From Zhengitettix transpicula (Eukaryota > Arthropoda > Insecta > Orthoptera > Tetrigidae): a DNA stretch of 64,000 bases. The notes under the pieces are model-generated. The model was given only the letters and a program-made list of their open reading frames with translations. It did no database searches and had not been told where the DNA came from. The translations under genes were made by a program, and so were the position numbers. Below are positions 10,121 to 22,067 of this stretch, one piece after another (within the stretch, counting starts at the first letter, position 1; every line of letters begins with the position of its first letter). Location: assembly GCA_037074705.1 (NCBI GenBank), contig CM073590.1, positions 179,257,246 through 179,321,245 on the forward strand. Direction: 5' to 3'.

Positions 10121-11688
10121 GACTCGGGCGGCGAATGAACGACCCATCTGTATCCATCACTCAACAGGAGGCGCAAGTCCCTAAAATAGCAATTACTCTT
10201 CTTCAGCGGAGACAAACGCAACTGCCGTCTGTACTAGAATCCCTTCATGTGAAAAAAAACCCTGCACCGACCTGGAAGCTACTGAACTTGTGTCAACAAG
10301 GGTCAATTGAGTCTCGAAAAAAAAAATTCCAACCACATTACTCCGATTCTCTCGACACAATTATCATTTTTAATTTCACGGGCAAAACGCAGCCGTCTCT
10401 GAGTGAGTCCTCATATATGACGATCAGACTATGTGATTATGTTCACTTTATATATACGTAATTTCCCTTATTGCTTTATACGCTTCCAGATAAAATCATT
10501 TCCTTGCCATATGAGACATTACTAAAAATGAATATGATGTAAATATTTTTTACTGCCTCGAAAAATTCATAATTTACTGGAAGATTTATTAGTGGGTTTG
10601 ATACATAAGTAATTTTTTTCTATATAATAATTAAGGAATCACTGTAATTAATGTGTTCATCATAGAACTTTAACTAACATTTTCATACTCCATGAAATTT
10701 AATGTCTATATTCGATTACATTCTTTCGGGGTTTTAAATCAGAATTAGACTAGAAATGCGGGTTTTTTTCTGATGCTATATCTACATTATCTTTATGTGT
10801 GTCTGGCAATTCTGTCGCCACAAAAATATAAAATTGTGAGCTCAGCTCTCGGGGAAAAAAGCTGTAACTGGAACAATATATCGTCGCACATTTTGATGAG
10901 CATTTCTTTCACGCAAATTTGTTGCGATCCTCTATTTGTGCACGATAATGGGGAATATGGCCTCCCCTTGTGCGGCGGCAATCTAATAACAGTTTGTTTT
11001 TATTTGCCTGTTTTCTAGAGCGGTGGCATAATGACGTTATCGGAGTAGGGCTCCATGTAAAACTTTCTCGCATTCAGCAGCCCTACACGTCGTTCCGATC
11101 TATCACAGAACAACAAGTTTATTTCTTGAACATTTCATGTAAGTTATTTTCAAGATTGTTTCAATGTGATCCAACGAAATAGCGCGTCATGATTAGAAAC
11201 TGATATCAATTATTGAAATTTTTTCTACTTATGTGACCAAAATTTACGCAAGTTTTAGTGACTTCATATTATTTCTCTTAATTGCAAAGTAGTGATTGTT
11301 CCTAAGTTGGTCTTATTTCACAGAAATGTCAAATAGACATTCTCTGCACATCATTAAAAATGACGTAAAATAATAGAGCAGAAACTGCTTTGAATTCCAG
11401 ATTACCATAACAAAACGCGGAAAATTGATCCATTAACTCATAGAGAATGAAATATTCCACTATGTATGTTACTAACGGACTACTGAATTTGTTTTATGTC
11501 TTAGCAAATGTATAAAGAAATGAACTGGTTTGACTATTTTTGGCCACCAGTTTGTCGTTCTCAACAGCAATGTTACACAAACTGAATTTTGTATCTCTTG
11601 GGTGTGATGTTCTAATCTTGCATCAGTTATAGTAGCATGAAATTTTATTTGAACAACGCGTGAAGCTATGAACTATTTTCACCCCTCA
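10121..11688. other. Unannotated sequence
   Basis: Apart from the third 'ttccagataaaatcat' core near 10,485, nothing was recognised. The open frame at 10,135-10,461 (108 codons) contains a poly-A stretch, shows no family resemblance and is not called. Confidence 0.5.
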
Positions 11689-12284
11689 TCTATATAATAA
11701 AAAAGGATGTATATTTGTATGTATGTATGTATGTATGTATGTATGTATTTACGTTGTTCTTTATACAAATTTTATCGCGTGGACAGAATGCAACGTATTC
11801 TGCCAAAATCGAGAACCGGTACTGTGGGGGTGACAAACCCATAGCATAAAGGTTGAAAGAATTATAATTAAAAACCATTATCATTAAATGTTAAATTACT
11901 GCGCGCCAAGAGACAATGACGTCACGCGAGAGAAAGACGTTACTACGCAACGAACAAAGAAAATTCTCCTTTATCAGGAATGAAATAAAGCAGAAATATT
12001 TTCTTTAAATAAAAAATATAATTTTATACAGCAATACTCCATCGAATGATAATAAAGAAGAATACGAATTACTTTACCATCCTTGCGGAAAATGTAAGTT
12101 AATTTTCGCGCTATATTAGTTGTGAGTCTATCTAACAATTTCATCAATGTAATATTTCGTAATGTATGAAGACTGAGTGATAATTATATCCTGAAGTACT
12201 CAAGGAATATATTTAAGTATTCAATTAAATACTTTTTCGAGTTTATATAAATAAGTACACGAGCAACGCCGGGCAACCAGCTAT
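11689..12284 (+). mobile_element. Helitron-like non-autonomous element, 596 bp
   Basis: It starts after an A with TCTATATAATAAAAAAGG, followed by a TATG microsatellite. It ends with the short hairpin-forming GAGCAACGCCGGGCAACCAG and CTAT just before AA. Rolling-circle Helitrons start TC, carry a GC hairpin near the 3' end, finish CTRR and insert between A and T. Here the final tetranucleotide is CTAT instead of CTAG. No Rep/helicase coding is present. The same terminal GC motif closes the elements at 13,512 and 40,419. Confidence 0.5.
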
Positions 12285-12825
12285 AAGTTAATAAATTAGT
12301 AAAGTTCCTTGCTTCAAATAATAATTGTTACCCGAGTCCCTTGGTTTTGAAGGTACGTGGAGTTATTTGAACAACTAGATCACGGGGCAGCTAGTAAGTT
12401 ATAGGTAGTTAGTCAATAGATAAATTAACGGACCGCGATTGGGGATTACTTCCGTGATACTTAAATTGAATATACAATGTACTTCAAGAGGTTGATATTT
12501 AAACAATTTGTACGTCCTATATTCTCATTGGATTTATAATCGCTTCTGATCAATTTACAAGGTTATGCACTAAATGTAAGCTCACAAAGATACGAGGATC
12601 AATCTTTGTTAGATAAGACTAAAATACTTCTACGAGGAATGACATTTAGACAAGTAGGACGAGAGGCCCACTGTCGTGGGTAGGGCACATTGCGATAAGT
12701 GAAGATGGCCGTCACACAAAAATTGATAGAAACAGCCGTAAAGAGGATAAATATAGACCATTGTAGAAAATAAGTAGAAATGACAGTGCTGAAGATATAT
12801 TGTAATGTTAGGAATTAGTTTGATA
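12285..12825. other. Unannotated sequence
   Basis: A second 'cagctagt' occurs at about 12,391, recalling the Helitron-like 3' end. No matching start was found. Confidence 0.45.
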
Positions 12826-12961
12826 TGGTTTCGGATTTCCACACGGTTATAACATTGATTAAAACGAGACGTTTCGACCACAAAAAGCGCTATCGTCATC
12901 TTCTAAACGTGTCGTCGAAACGTCGCGTTTTAATCAACGTTGTACCCGTGTGGAAACCCGA
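12826..12961. repeat. Fold-back repeat with GTCGAAACG motif
   Basis: Two arms of about 50 bp (roughly 12,829-12,878 and 12,911-12,962) are imperfect reverse complements. Both contain 'tttccacacgg', 'ttgattaaaacg' and 'acgtttcgac', with a short loop between them. The loop read on the minus strand is GAAGATGACGATAGC...GTGGTCGAAACG. That layout resembles the terminal hairpins and hammerhead-type motifs known from Penelope-like retroelements. The family assignment is inference. Confidence 0.55.
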
Positions 12962-13511
12962 GAACTTTTTTTTCAACAACTATACCGAGAAAGCCTTTAA
13001 GTGTGATTAGTAGATTATAATTGCATTATAACTCTAAAAGTATATAATATTCACTTAAAAATAGCTTAGTATATTTTTTAATCATGTTGTATCCTATTAT
13101 AAACAAACTTGTCGTTACGGTACACTCACATAATGATGTAAACCGTAGTATTAGTATGCCAAATTTGTGATTTGTGAGATTTAGGGAACGATTCATTTAG
13201 TGCGGGGACCGAGCAATTCTTTACAGCAGTCGGAATGACTAACTAGTGAGATTATTCGGATAATTTACACTCTTTGTGGGGAGTAATGCATTTAGCCGGA
13301 CTGCATTCTCTGAGCTAATCTCATAAACCGCCATTGTTACCACGTCATGCTCCCGGCAGGGACACAGTTTAGTTTTTAATGTCACGGAGGAAAACATTTG
13401 ACATGTAAACTCTGTCAGAATGAGATAACGTTCGTCGTAATATCTCGTGGAGACGCTGAGTATAATATACAAACGTGAAGGGCTACGGAACATGATCATA
13501 TTTATTATAAA
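12962..13511. other. Unannotated sequence
   Basis: Nothing recognised on either strand. Confidence 0.5.
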
Positions 13512-14996
13512 CTAGCTGGGTGCCCGGCGTTGCCCGAGATGTCATTTATGTATAACCATCGATGTGACTCCAATTTTGGTTGCTTTTGCGCTATTTTTAT
13601 GTAAAGCTCCTCGAACCCTAAATGTGCTCACCTCCCATGCCGAAGGGGGATGAAGTCATTGACTAAATATATCGGCCGTTTTTACATGTTAGAAGATGAC
13701 CACCCCCACAAATGTGCGATAATAAAAAAGAATGTATTCCACGCCAAAATCGGCCGATTACATTGTCTGAAAATTTCTTTCCCCGTCCACCACCTCCCAA
13801 ACCCGTTGCCCAGGTTGTCACAAAAAAATTCAGCGACATTCATAGTCTCTGAATTGATTTAATCTCGTTTGTTTTTGTGTTTTTATTTAACGTATCTCCA
13901 CCCCACCCCTAAACTTGCTCCCCTCACAGGGGTTAAATTATACACAAACAACATCGGTATAAATACTATCGAAGTAATTAACCCCAGGAAATAATTATCG
14001 CAAATATCGACCGTTTAACATGTTTGAAAATTTCCACCCCGGACTACTCCCGCTTCGGGGACTAAAACGGTCAACTTTAATGTCTTAATTAAACTCAGTG
14101 ACAATCCCGATAGTTTCTGCTTTCTTTTTATGTAATGCCACTTCACGCCTACCCTTAAGGGTGCACCCTTCCGAGTCCGAAAGGGGTTGAAATTATACAC
14201 AGAGAACATGTAGGGAAATTTTATTAATCTAATAATACCGAAATATATTTAATCGACGCAAAAAACGGCCGGTCAACTCATCCCAACCCAGACGATACCC
14301 GCGCGTTGCCCAGATTGTCATAAATAAATTCAGCGACATCCATTACCTTCGATTTGACTCGAATCTAGGTTGTTTTCCCGTTATTTTCTTGTAAATCCCC
14401 TCCACACCCACCCCTATCATGCCTACAAACAACATCGGTAGAAATACTATCAACGTCAATGGTCCCGGAATTTATTTATTCCACGCTAATATCGATGATT
14501 TAACATGTTTGAAAAATTCCACCTCGTACATTCCCGCCTCAGGGGATTAAATGGGTAAGTCCACCCCCGCTTCTGAGGGTGGTAGACGCGTCTCACTCCA
14601 ACAGTGTTTTTTTTTGGTCGCAAAGAACACGTGTACGAAATTTGGTGAAATTTGAACCACCGGTATAGATTTGTATTCTCCACCCCAAACCCTAAGGGTG
14701 CACTTTTCCCAGGGTTTAGGGGATGAAAATTATATTCGGAAAACATCGGTAGAAACACCATCAATATATTAGACCCCTAAAATTTATTATCCGACTAAAA
14801 TATCGGCTGTTTTAGCATGTTTAAATATTTCCACCCCCGCTTCTGGGGGTGGTAGACATGTCTCACCCCGACAGTTTGTTTCCTGGTCGTAAAGAACAAG
14901 TGTACGAAATTTGGTGAAATTTGCTCTACTGGTGTAGATTTGTATAACGAACATACAAACATACATACATACATACATTCATTTTTATTTATAAGA
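13512..14996 (-). mobile_element. Helitron-like element with internal repeats, 1,485 bp
   Basis: On the minus strand it begins TCTTATAAATAAAAATG with a TATG-type microsatellite and ends with CGGGCAACGCCGGGCACC and CAGCTAG at 13,512-13,515, next to T. The interior is a run of related segments, each with 'acatcggtagaaat', a 'tttaacatgttt' block and a CG-rich 'ccccgcttc' block, at about 13,950, 14,200, 14,425 and 14,745. This suggests growth by internal duplication. It is the same family as 39,661-40,419, which is half as long. No transposase frame. Confidence 0.6.
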
Positions 14997-16540
14997 TTAT
15001 ACATGTAATGTAGCTAAGTAAGTTATCAATATGTCTAAAGGCACCGTTTGGTTTATGTAATGATTGTGACTGGAGAAGGTAAACACAGATTCATTTCTTT
15101 CGTGAATGGAATAATATATACGTATAAACATAATAATAGATTAATACTGGGATTTTCGCGACTCTCATAATAGACGGATATGAATCAGATACTCAATTAT
15201 TATCATACACGGTCAAAATTAAAATCTGAAAAATATTATCTTTTGGTCGTGGCATTGGTGACACATATTTTCACAGGTTGAATTTCTTTTAAGTTTCAAT
15301 CCTCAGAATTAAATCGTTTCCCATGAAATCTAATTTTATGCTGTTAAGAGGCCGAATTCAACTTTTGTTCTACTGGTGTGTATTTAAATAAAATGTTATG
15401 TTTTCCTGTTTGTCCTCTACTGAATTATCCTCTGAAGCGAATGGCTATGTCATGTGTGCCACGTTACGGTGACTATTGCAGATCGTTCCTTTAAATTATG
15501 GGTTTCAAAAATATTGATGAATCAGTAGATGAAATAAGACTTCCTGTAAGCTGTCTGCAAAGATCTCCAATCATTTTTCGTCTGTTGTCTGCATCAACCT
15601 ATCTTATGAAGGCGTTCCATTAGCAGATGCTAATAACGCAAATACTATACTATAGAGATGCTAGAGTACTCTAACAGGAAATCCCTCATTACATTATTAA
15701 TCTATGCCACCAAACGACCGTCACAATAAACGTTTCGACAACCGGGTTAACAACTGACTGTAATTTTATTTAATTCTTAGATCCCTTAAAATAGCATATC
15801 TCCTATTGACGTATTCGATGAAACTCAATTCTAAACTAGAGTTGTAGATAAACATTATCATAATGGACATTTTCTCGACAAGTTCTTAAACCTGCTGTTC
15901 CCATCAGCACCTATAAAATAACATTGCTTGACAAGTAATCAGTAAAACTTCCTACTCAGCAGATAAAGGAAATGAAGAAAATATTGACTAAAAACGAGTC
16001 CACTTCCACTTTGTGTAATTTCGTCTTGTCAATTTGAAAACTCATCCTGTATCCTCGTATTTTCCTAAATAAATACCTCACTGAAATTCATTCATCATTT
16101 TTTATTTATAAACAACTTCACCGTTATATTTTAGCTTAAAAACTGACATAAAGATATGGACCCATCTATTTATACAAAAATTTAACCGGTGATAATAATC
16201 GTACACTTGAGGGACAGACGAAACAACTATTGTCGGGAAAAAATTACGTTCGGTTTGCATCTTGTTTGCACGATCATCTCAGAGTGGTTGCTGAAATCTC
16301 TACCCGGTTCTCCAAATAAAGTATTTAATTTGCTAATAATAAGACTTCTGATACAGGTACTTCGTCTCCGTGGTTTCTCGTGATTACGTGTATACTGCTG
16401 AATTTTCTTGGATGTTTTCCCGTATCGATGAGATTTTGTGCATTCTTCAAGGCAGCCGCATAATTATTTGTTTGTCACCGACGTTTTTCCATTTTAAATT
16501 AATAAAATAGTCACAAAAATTGTTCATATTACGGATGAGA
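14997..16540. other. Unannotated sequence
   Basis: AT-rich and without recognisable genes or repeats. Confidence 0.5.
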
Positions 16541-16900
16541 ATTCCCAGAGAGCTCTGGCGAAGGCTAACTTTGGGGATGCCTACACATCTCTCTGGTTTT
16601 TTGAACTAAGGTTCCCACATGCCGAGGCACACGGCCTGTTTTCCGATGTGAATGTTCTGGGGTCGCAGACCTTTGGCATACGGTAACAGTTGTTCACTGT
16701 TCCAATCGGTATAGTCGACCAGCTGCCTCCGAAACTGGTCGAGGCACGGAGAAAGGAAGCTGCGTTCCCACAGCAAATCCCTCTCGCGCCATCGGAAGCG
16801 CCTAATGTAAATGTGATGCAAGTTTTCTAGGGTTAGTCCTGCATCTCTTTGAGGCGAATGCCGGGTAGCATCCTTAAACCATAACCCGAGGGCCCTAGTT
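16541..16900 (+). repeat. G500 repeat, copy 1 (3' truncated)
   Basis: GC-rich repeat with the landmarks 'tttggggatgcc', 'aaggttcccacatgccgagg', 'ggggtcgcagacctt', 'cagctgcctcc', 'tctcgcgccatcgg', 'tctagggtt' and 'ggccctagtt'. The last 120-150 bp seen in full copies are absent. Confidence 0.85.
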
Positions 16901-17170
16901 TTCCGTTTCTATCAGACAGCAGACGTCGGGACTCCATAACTATTACACCACCAGAGTTACATTTAGCCAAGTAAATTAAAAGAAAGACTAATAATTGAAT
17001 TAAAGATGACTGAAGATTTCGAAAAGAGGAATTACATCCAGGAAGGTCGCAAAAACCATACGGGTCGAGAGTTAATGTGAATCAACAAAACGACGGCAAA
17101 CGCGCAGGAATATAACGAAAATTATCTCTATATTTTCTTGAAAGCCAAGTAACATATTTAAAAAACAATA

Positions 17171-17696
17171 AGCCTGCGAGAGGATTCTCTCGCAGGTAAT
17201 CTGCGAGGGATGTTCTCTCGCAGGCAGAACCTTTTAGAAGAGATACGAAGGGGCTACCTTTGGGGATGTCTTTTCCTCTCCGGATTTGAACTAAGGTTCC
17301 CACAAGCCGAGGCACCTCGGCCTGTTTTGAGAGGTGTATGTTCCGGGGTCGCAGACCTTGAGCATACGGTAAGAGTTGGCCGCTATTCCTATTGGAATAG
17401 TCGGCCAGCTGCCTCCTAAACTGGTCGAGACACGGAGAAGGAAATTATGCGTCCCCCCAGGAAAAACTCTCCCGCTATCGGTCAATGCCCGACCTACCTG
17501 GTGTAGGTTTTCTAGGGTTTGTCCTGCATTACTTTTAGGTGAATGCCGTGCAGGATCCTTAAACTATAGCCCGGGGGCCCTAGTTAACCCTTGGCTACCT
17601 TTTTCTACCCTTCAGCATCCCACCTTTCAAATCCCTTCCTATGCTATTAAAGGGGAGTTTCCACCATGTGGATTACCCTCATGTAGCCTGTTACCT
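17171..17696 (+). repeat. G500 repeat, copy 2 (near full length)
   Basis: Among the most complete copies. It opens with two palindromes (CCTGCGAGAG-gatt-CTCTCGCAGG at 17,172-17,195, then CTGCGAGGGATGTTCTCTCG...). It continues through the common landmarks and ends 'gattaccctcatgtagcctg'. Short frames of 60-110 codons open on both strands in several copies, because the repeat is GC-rich and has few stops. None looks like a protein gene. Confidence 0.85.
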
Positions 17697-17739
17697 AAAA
17701 AAAATGGTTAAAAATGTACATATTACGCGACACTTGAGG

Positions 17740-18282
17740 AAACCTGTGAGAGAGTATTCTCTCGAAAGTAACCTTCCCAGAGACAACAGAAGGAGGATGC
17801 CTTTTACTCTCTCTCCCAGAGAGCTCTTGGAGAGGCTACCTTTGGGGATGCCTTCACATTTCTCTGGTTTTTGAACGAAGGTTCCCGCATGCCGAGGCAC
17901 CTCGGCGTGTTTTGAGAAGTGTATGTTCCGGGGTCGCAGACCTTGGGCATACGGTAAGAGTTGTCCGCTATTCCTATTGGAATAGTCGGCCAGCTGCCTC
18001 CTAAACTCGTCAAGACACGGCGAGAAGAATGCTGCGACCCCACAACAAACCCCTCTCCCGCCATCGGAAGGCCGCGGGAAAAGTACAAAATGCCCGACCT
18101 ACCTGTTTCACGTTTTTCTAGGGTTTTCCCTGCATCACTTTTAGGTGAATGCCGGGTAGGATCCTTAAACTATAGCCCGAAGGCCCTAGTGATAATCCTT
18201 ATTCTACCTTTCCGCATCCCCCGTTTCAGTCCCTTTCCTATGCTATACGAGGGGAGTGGCCACTATGTGGATTACCCAATAT
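17740..18282 (+). repeat. G500 repeat, copy 3
   Basis: It follows copy 2 after about 45 bp in the same orientation, nearly in tandem. It has all the landmarks from 'tttggggatgcc' to 'gtggattaccc' and a variant leader containing 'tctctcccagagagctcttgg'. Confidence 0.85.
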
Positions 18283-19751
18283 ACATATCATATCAAAACA
18301 AAATTACATGTAGAATATGTAATCCATTTTTTTACATACTCATTCGTAAATGAAAGTTTTATTTTAAATCAAGGATAATAATTCAGTAATATTTTAAATA
18401 AAATAAATATCTAAAGCATTAAACAAATTCGACATTCCCATAATGGCATTATTTAAAGTGTAATTAGCTATATAATGCTTTACCACAAACAGATATTTCA
18501 ATCTAGAGGCTCAATAAGGAGCTATAAAATTCAATTGATATAGTAAAATGACGCAATCAATATCGTTATTAACTAACATAAAAGTAAATTTTAAATTTTT
18601 GGAACAACGTTCAGATTAGAGATTGGACTTTCAATGCTGTAGCAATAGTTTTATAATTATGGTTTGTAAATTGCTGTGGCAAATTAATTGTATAGGATAT
18701 GATTAAAATATTTTTTTTTTCAAATTTTTTGATTAATTTTTTTTGGGGAGGGGTGACGAAACTATAGATCCAAATATTTTCCGCCTACTGCTCTGTAATC
18801 TGAGATTTTGTATGCCATATTTACCAAAGCATATTCACATGGCATAGTTATGATTAAATTTGCTGAAATATAATATCTACTGAAACCAATCTCGTTTTCC
18901 TTTAGCTGTCGTCGAATATACTAACTTCTGTTCTGTGTAATATGATCCATTAATGCTTATTTATTAAATGTGGCGTTCTGGTTTGACTGACGATTTATGT
19001 TTTATCCCAAGTTTATCATGATTTGTAATTTAGTTTTCAGTAGTAGACTTGGGTTCAATATCTGTTGGGATCCGCAGCTGGATGGAATACTTTTTGAGTG
19101 ACGGAAGCCGGGGAGTTATGACGCATCGCACCGTCCAGTATTGTGAAGAGGAGATAGATGCAGGGGCGAATGAAAGCCAGGGTGATGGGGAGGGGATATG
19201 CTAATTAAAGTGCCGCACTCCGTTTGTTAGGAATTACGGCAAGCCAAAGCTTCGATCCAGATAAAAAAATTTCCATTTCAATGAAAATCAACTCCATGGA
19301 TCAAATTTCCAACAAGCACAACGAATGTATACAACTGTAGCAATTAGTAACCCGAAACAATGAGAGATTACCGGAATTGTTTTTCGTCGAATTTCACATA
19401 GTGGAGCGCTTTACAGTTACACATTAAGTAATCATTCGATAGAATTAATTTGGGAATTGCAGTGTTACAACTTTGATGTGTGATAATTGTTCACTTTCCA
19501 ACATATATGTTTGGAAATGTCTTATCGTAACACAAGTTATCGTGTTAGAAGTTTCGTCACTGGTTTATTTAATTGCACCCTACATGTGTATGTATGCAAG
19601 TTTTGAGTCATGATTTTCTGAATAACAACCCACTAAGTAACAAATTTCCCCTAAGCGCCGTATAACCCAAAAAATGTTAACTTTTCTGTCTCACACTGAC
19701 CATGTTCTGAAAATTGCGACGGGTATCTTTCGCTATCGGTTATTTACATTC
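18283..19751. other. Unannotated, AT-rich
   Basis: No gene or repeat recognised. A G-rich patch at 19,060-19,230 has no identifiable feature. Confidence 0.5.
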
Positions 19752-19872
19752 CCAGTTAACCCTTGGTTAGCTTGCTCTACATTTCCGCATCGCCGCTTTC
19801 AGTCCCTTTCCTATGCTATAAGAGGGGAGTGGCCAATGCGTGGATTGCCCTTTACATAGCCTGTCTACACCT
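19752..19872 (+). repeat. G500 repeat, copy 4 (3' end only)
   Basis: Contains only the last 120 bp of the family: 'agttaacccttggtt', 'ttccgcatc', 'tttcctatgctat' and 'aggggagtggcc'. It ends about 70 bp before the mariner insertion. Confidence 0.8.
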
Positions 19873-19940
19873 TCTTCTTCTTCATTCTGCATTCGTAAAT
19901 TTTTGCCTGCTCAGAGAAACACCGGTCATCCAAGTATATA

Positions 19941-21249
19941 CCGCTGTGAACAAAAAGTAAGGTGAATTTATTTATAAAATATAAATTCTTTATTTATTCT
20001 TCCAAATCAATTTCATCCCCTTCAAAATAATCCCCGTCCGATAAAACGCACTTTTTCCAACGCTTTTTCCAGTCCTCGAAACAGTCGGAATAGTCTTTTT
20101 CCGGTATAGCCTTCAAGACCTTATTCGATTCGGTTTTTATCTCCTCAATCGTGTCAAAACGGCGTCCTCGAATTGGCATTTTGAGTTTGCTGAATAGCCA
20201 GAAGTCGCACGGAGTCAAATCAGGCGAATACGGTGGTTGCGGAACGATATGAGTTGAGTTTTTGGAAAAAAAGTCCCGAAGAACCAATGCAGTATGACAT
20301 GCTGCATTATCGTGATGAAGGAACCAAGAGTTGTTCACCCATAATTCCGGCCGTTTCAGACGAATAGCTTCACGCAAACGACGCATAACGCTCAAATAAT
20401 ATTCTTTGTTGACAGTTTGGCCTGGCGGAAGGAATTCATAGTGCACCACACCACGATAATCAAAGAAAACTGTCAACATGACCTTGATTTTCGATCGACT
20501 TTGCCGTGGTATTTTCGGTCTTGCTTCACGTTTTGCACGATAGTCGCTGGATTGGTCGGTGGTTTCAGGGTCGTATGCGTAAATCCAAGTCTCGTCTCCA
20601 GTAATGATGCATTTCAAGTGGTCCTGATAGTCAGACAGCAAAGTGTCACACACTCAACGCGACGCTTTTTTTCCAAAAAAAATGAGCGATTTTGGCACCA
20701 AGCGAGACTTGACGCGTTTGAGAGACAAAACATTCTTTAAAATGGTTTGTACTGAGCCAAATGATATTCCAACACTATCAGCGAGATCTCTAATTGTCCA
20801 TCGACGTTTTTCAAGCACCAATTCTTTGATTTTTTGGACGTGGCCCTCGTCGGTAGACGTTGATGGTCGTCCAGGGCGCGATTCGTCCTCAACGCGTTCT
20901 CGGCCCTCTTTGAACTCGTTGTTCCACTTATAAACTTTTTTGTGCCATAGTTTGATCACCAAAGGCCTTCCGCAACATTTTCAACGTGTCCGCACAAGAA
21001 TATTCGTTCCGCAAACAAAATTTTATGCAAGTTCTTTGCTCAACAAAATCACCCATTGCAAAAATCGAAAAATTCACTTTTGGTTGTTTACAAAAACACG
21101 TGTAACTCGGAGATAATTAAACCTTTTAACAAACAGACGCTTGGAAAATATTAAAGACAGTCCTACCAACCTAGGAAAAAATATTTATCTGCATCATAAT
21201 ACCCGGGAGCTTTAAAGGTCAATATCACCTTACTTTTTGATCACAGTGG
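19941..21249 (-). mobile_element. mariner element, 1,309 bp with TIRs and TA target duplication
   Basis: Left terminus CCGCTGTGAACAAAAAGTAA... and right terminus (reverse complement) CCACTGTGATCAAAAAGTAA... match at 23 of 25 positions. The element is flanked by TA at 19,939-19,940 and 21,250-21,251, the duplicated mariner target. The length is typical for mariner. It holds one transposase gene on the minus strand, broken by small indels. The well-preserved TIRs suggest a moderately recent insertion. Confidence 0.95.
19994..21056 (-). pseudogene. mariner transposase (DD34D), frameshifted
   Basis: Cut-and-paste transposase of the mariner family. The start ATG is at 21,056 (MGDFVEQRTCIKF). The N-terminal DNA-binding part (VYKWNNEF, SRPGRPSTS, WTIRDLADSVGIS) precedes the catalytic domain with GDETWIYAYDPET, HHDNAACHTA and YSPDLTPCDFW. 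The second and third catalytic Asp are separated by 34 residues, the mariner DD34D signature. The C-terminus is CFEDWKKRWKKCV...GDYFEGD, stop at 19,994. The total is about 350 codons. Damage: one base is missing in an A run near 20,940, giving a frame change. A second pair of compensating single-base changes around 20,650-20,690 puts a TGA in frame at 20,654-20,656. Catalytic residues are intact, but no full protein can be made. Confidence 0.93.
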
Positions 21250-21251
21250 TA

Positions 21252-21930
21252 TCTGTCAAGTGTCCCTCGTTATGACTATATCTACGCTTCAAAAATCTTC
21301 ATTAATGCCTCTTAAATTTACATATAACTCGCTTCAAAATATTTCTAAACGTTTTCACGGTATCTTAGAATATTCGTTTATCAGCTAGTTATTCCAAAAC
21401 ATTAATCACTAGATATCCATACATAAAATTTAACGTGTGTTCAATCATTTGATTTGGAGAAAAAGTGAAAATAGGTGTGATAGAAATTCAGAAATTAAAA
21501 AGAGAGAAGAAATGTTACAGGGTCCGTGGCAGCCATGGGCATTAGAAGAGGAACATCAGCGGAAATGTGTATTTATAAACAGGTATTTTAAGTTGAAAAT
21601 ATTGAATTATTACATAATAACGTGCCGGTTTTATAAGTAATTATTATTAACAAATATTTTTTTCATTAAGTTATTTACAATGAATCACTTTTTGTGCGTG
21701 TGTCTGATAGTGTTCCTTTAATTTCGTTCCCACGGTGCACCCCAACAGTATTATATATAATTATCTGAAAATTTACTTAAAATATAAAGTATTTAAAGGA
21801 TTCTTCACAAATGAATTGAATATTCAATTGCCTGCGAAACATTGAAAATGAAAGGGTTGACTAAATTATGCCATGTTTCTGTAGGTTGACTCTTTTAATG
21901 GCCTTTATAAATTTAATTGAGTAAAGAAAC
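21252..21930. other. Unannotated, AT-rich
   Basis: No gene recognised. The 67-codon frame at 21,437-21,640 has no resemblance to a known family. Confidence 0.5.
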
Positions 21931-22060
21931 AGGCTACCTCATGGCCATACACTTGTGGCATTGCCCCTTTAATAGGATATGAAAGGGGGAGCAAGGTAGC
22001 CCAGACTTAACTAGAGCACCCTGAGTATCTTATCCAGCATTCGCTTAAAGTGTGATTCAG
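21931..22060 (-). repeat. G500 repeat, copy 5 (fragment)
   Basis: Minus-strand 3' end of the family: 'aggctacctcatgg', 'cccctttaataggatatg', 'gtagcccagacttaactag' and 'cattcgcttaaag'. Clearly more diverged than copies 2 and 7. Confidence 0.65.
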
Positions 22061-22067
22061 ACTTGTT

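Noticed and set aside
10135..10461. 108-codon plus-strand frame
   Set aside because: Contains a long A run giving Lys codons, no family resemblance, and flanked by TA repeats.
17210..17419. Recurrent 60-110-codon frames inside G500 copies on both strands
   Set aside because: The same strings occur in every copy on opposite strands, with frameshifts between copies and no domain. They follow from a GC-rich repeat with few stop codons.
19060..19230. G-rich patch as a possible gene or promoter
   Set aside because: No open frame of note, no splice sites in a sensible arrangement and no repeat match.
20417..20933. Plus-strand frames of 107 and 96 codons
   Set aside because: Antisense of the mariner transposase.
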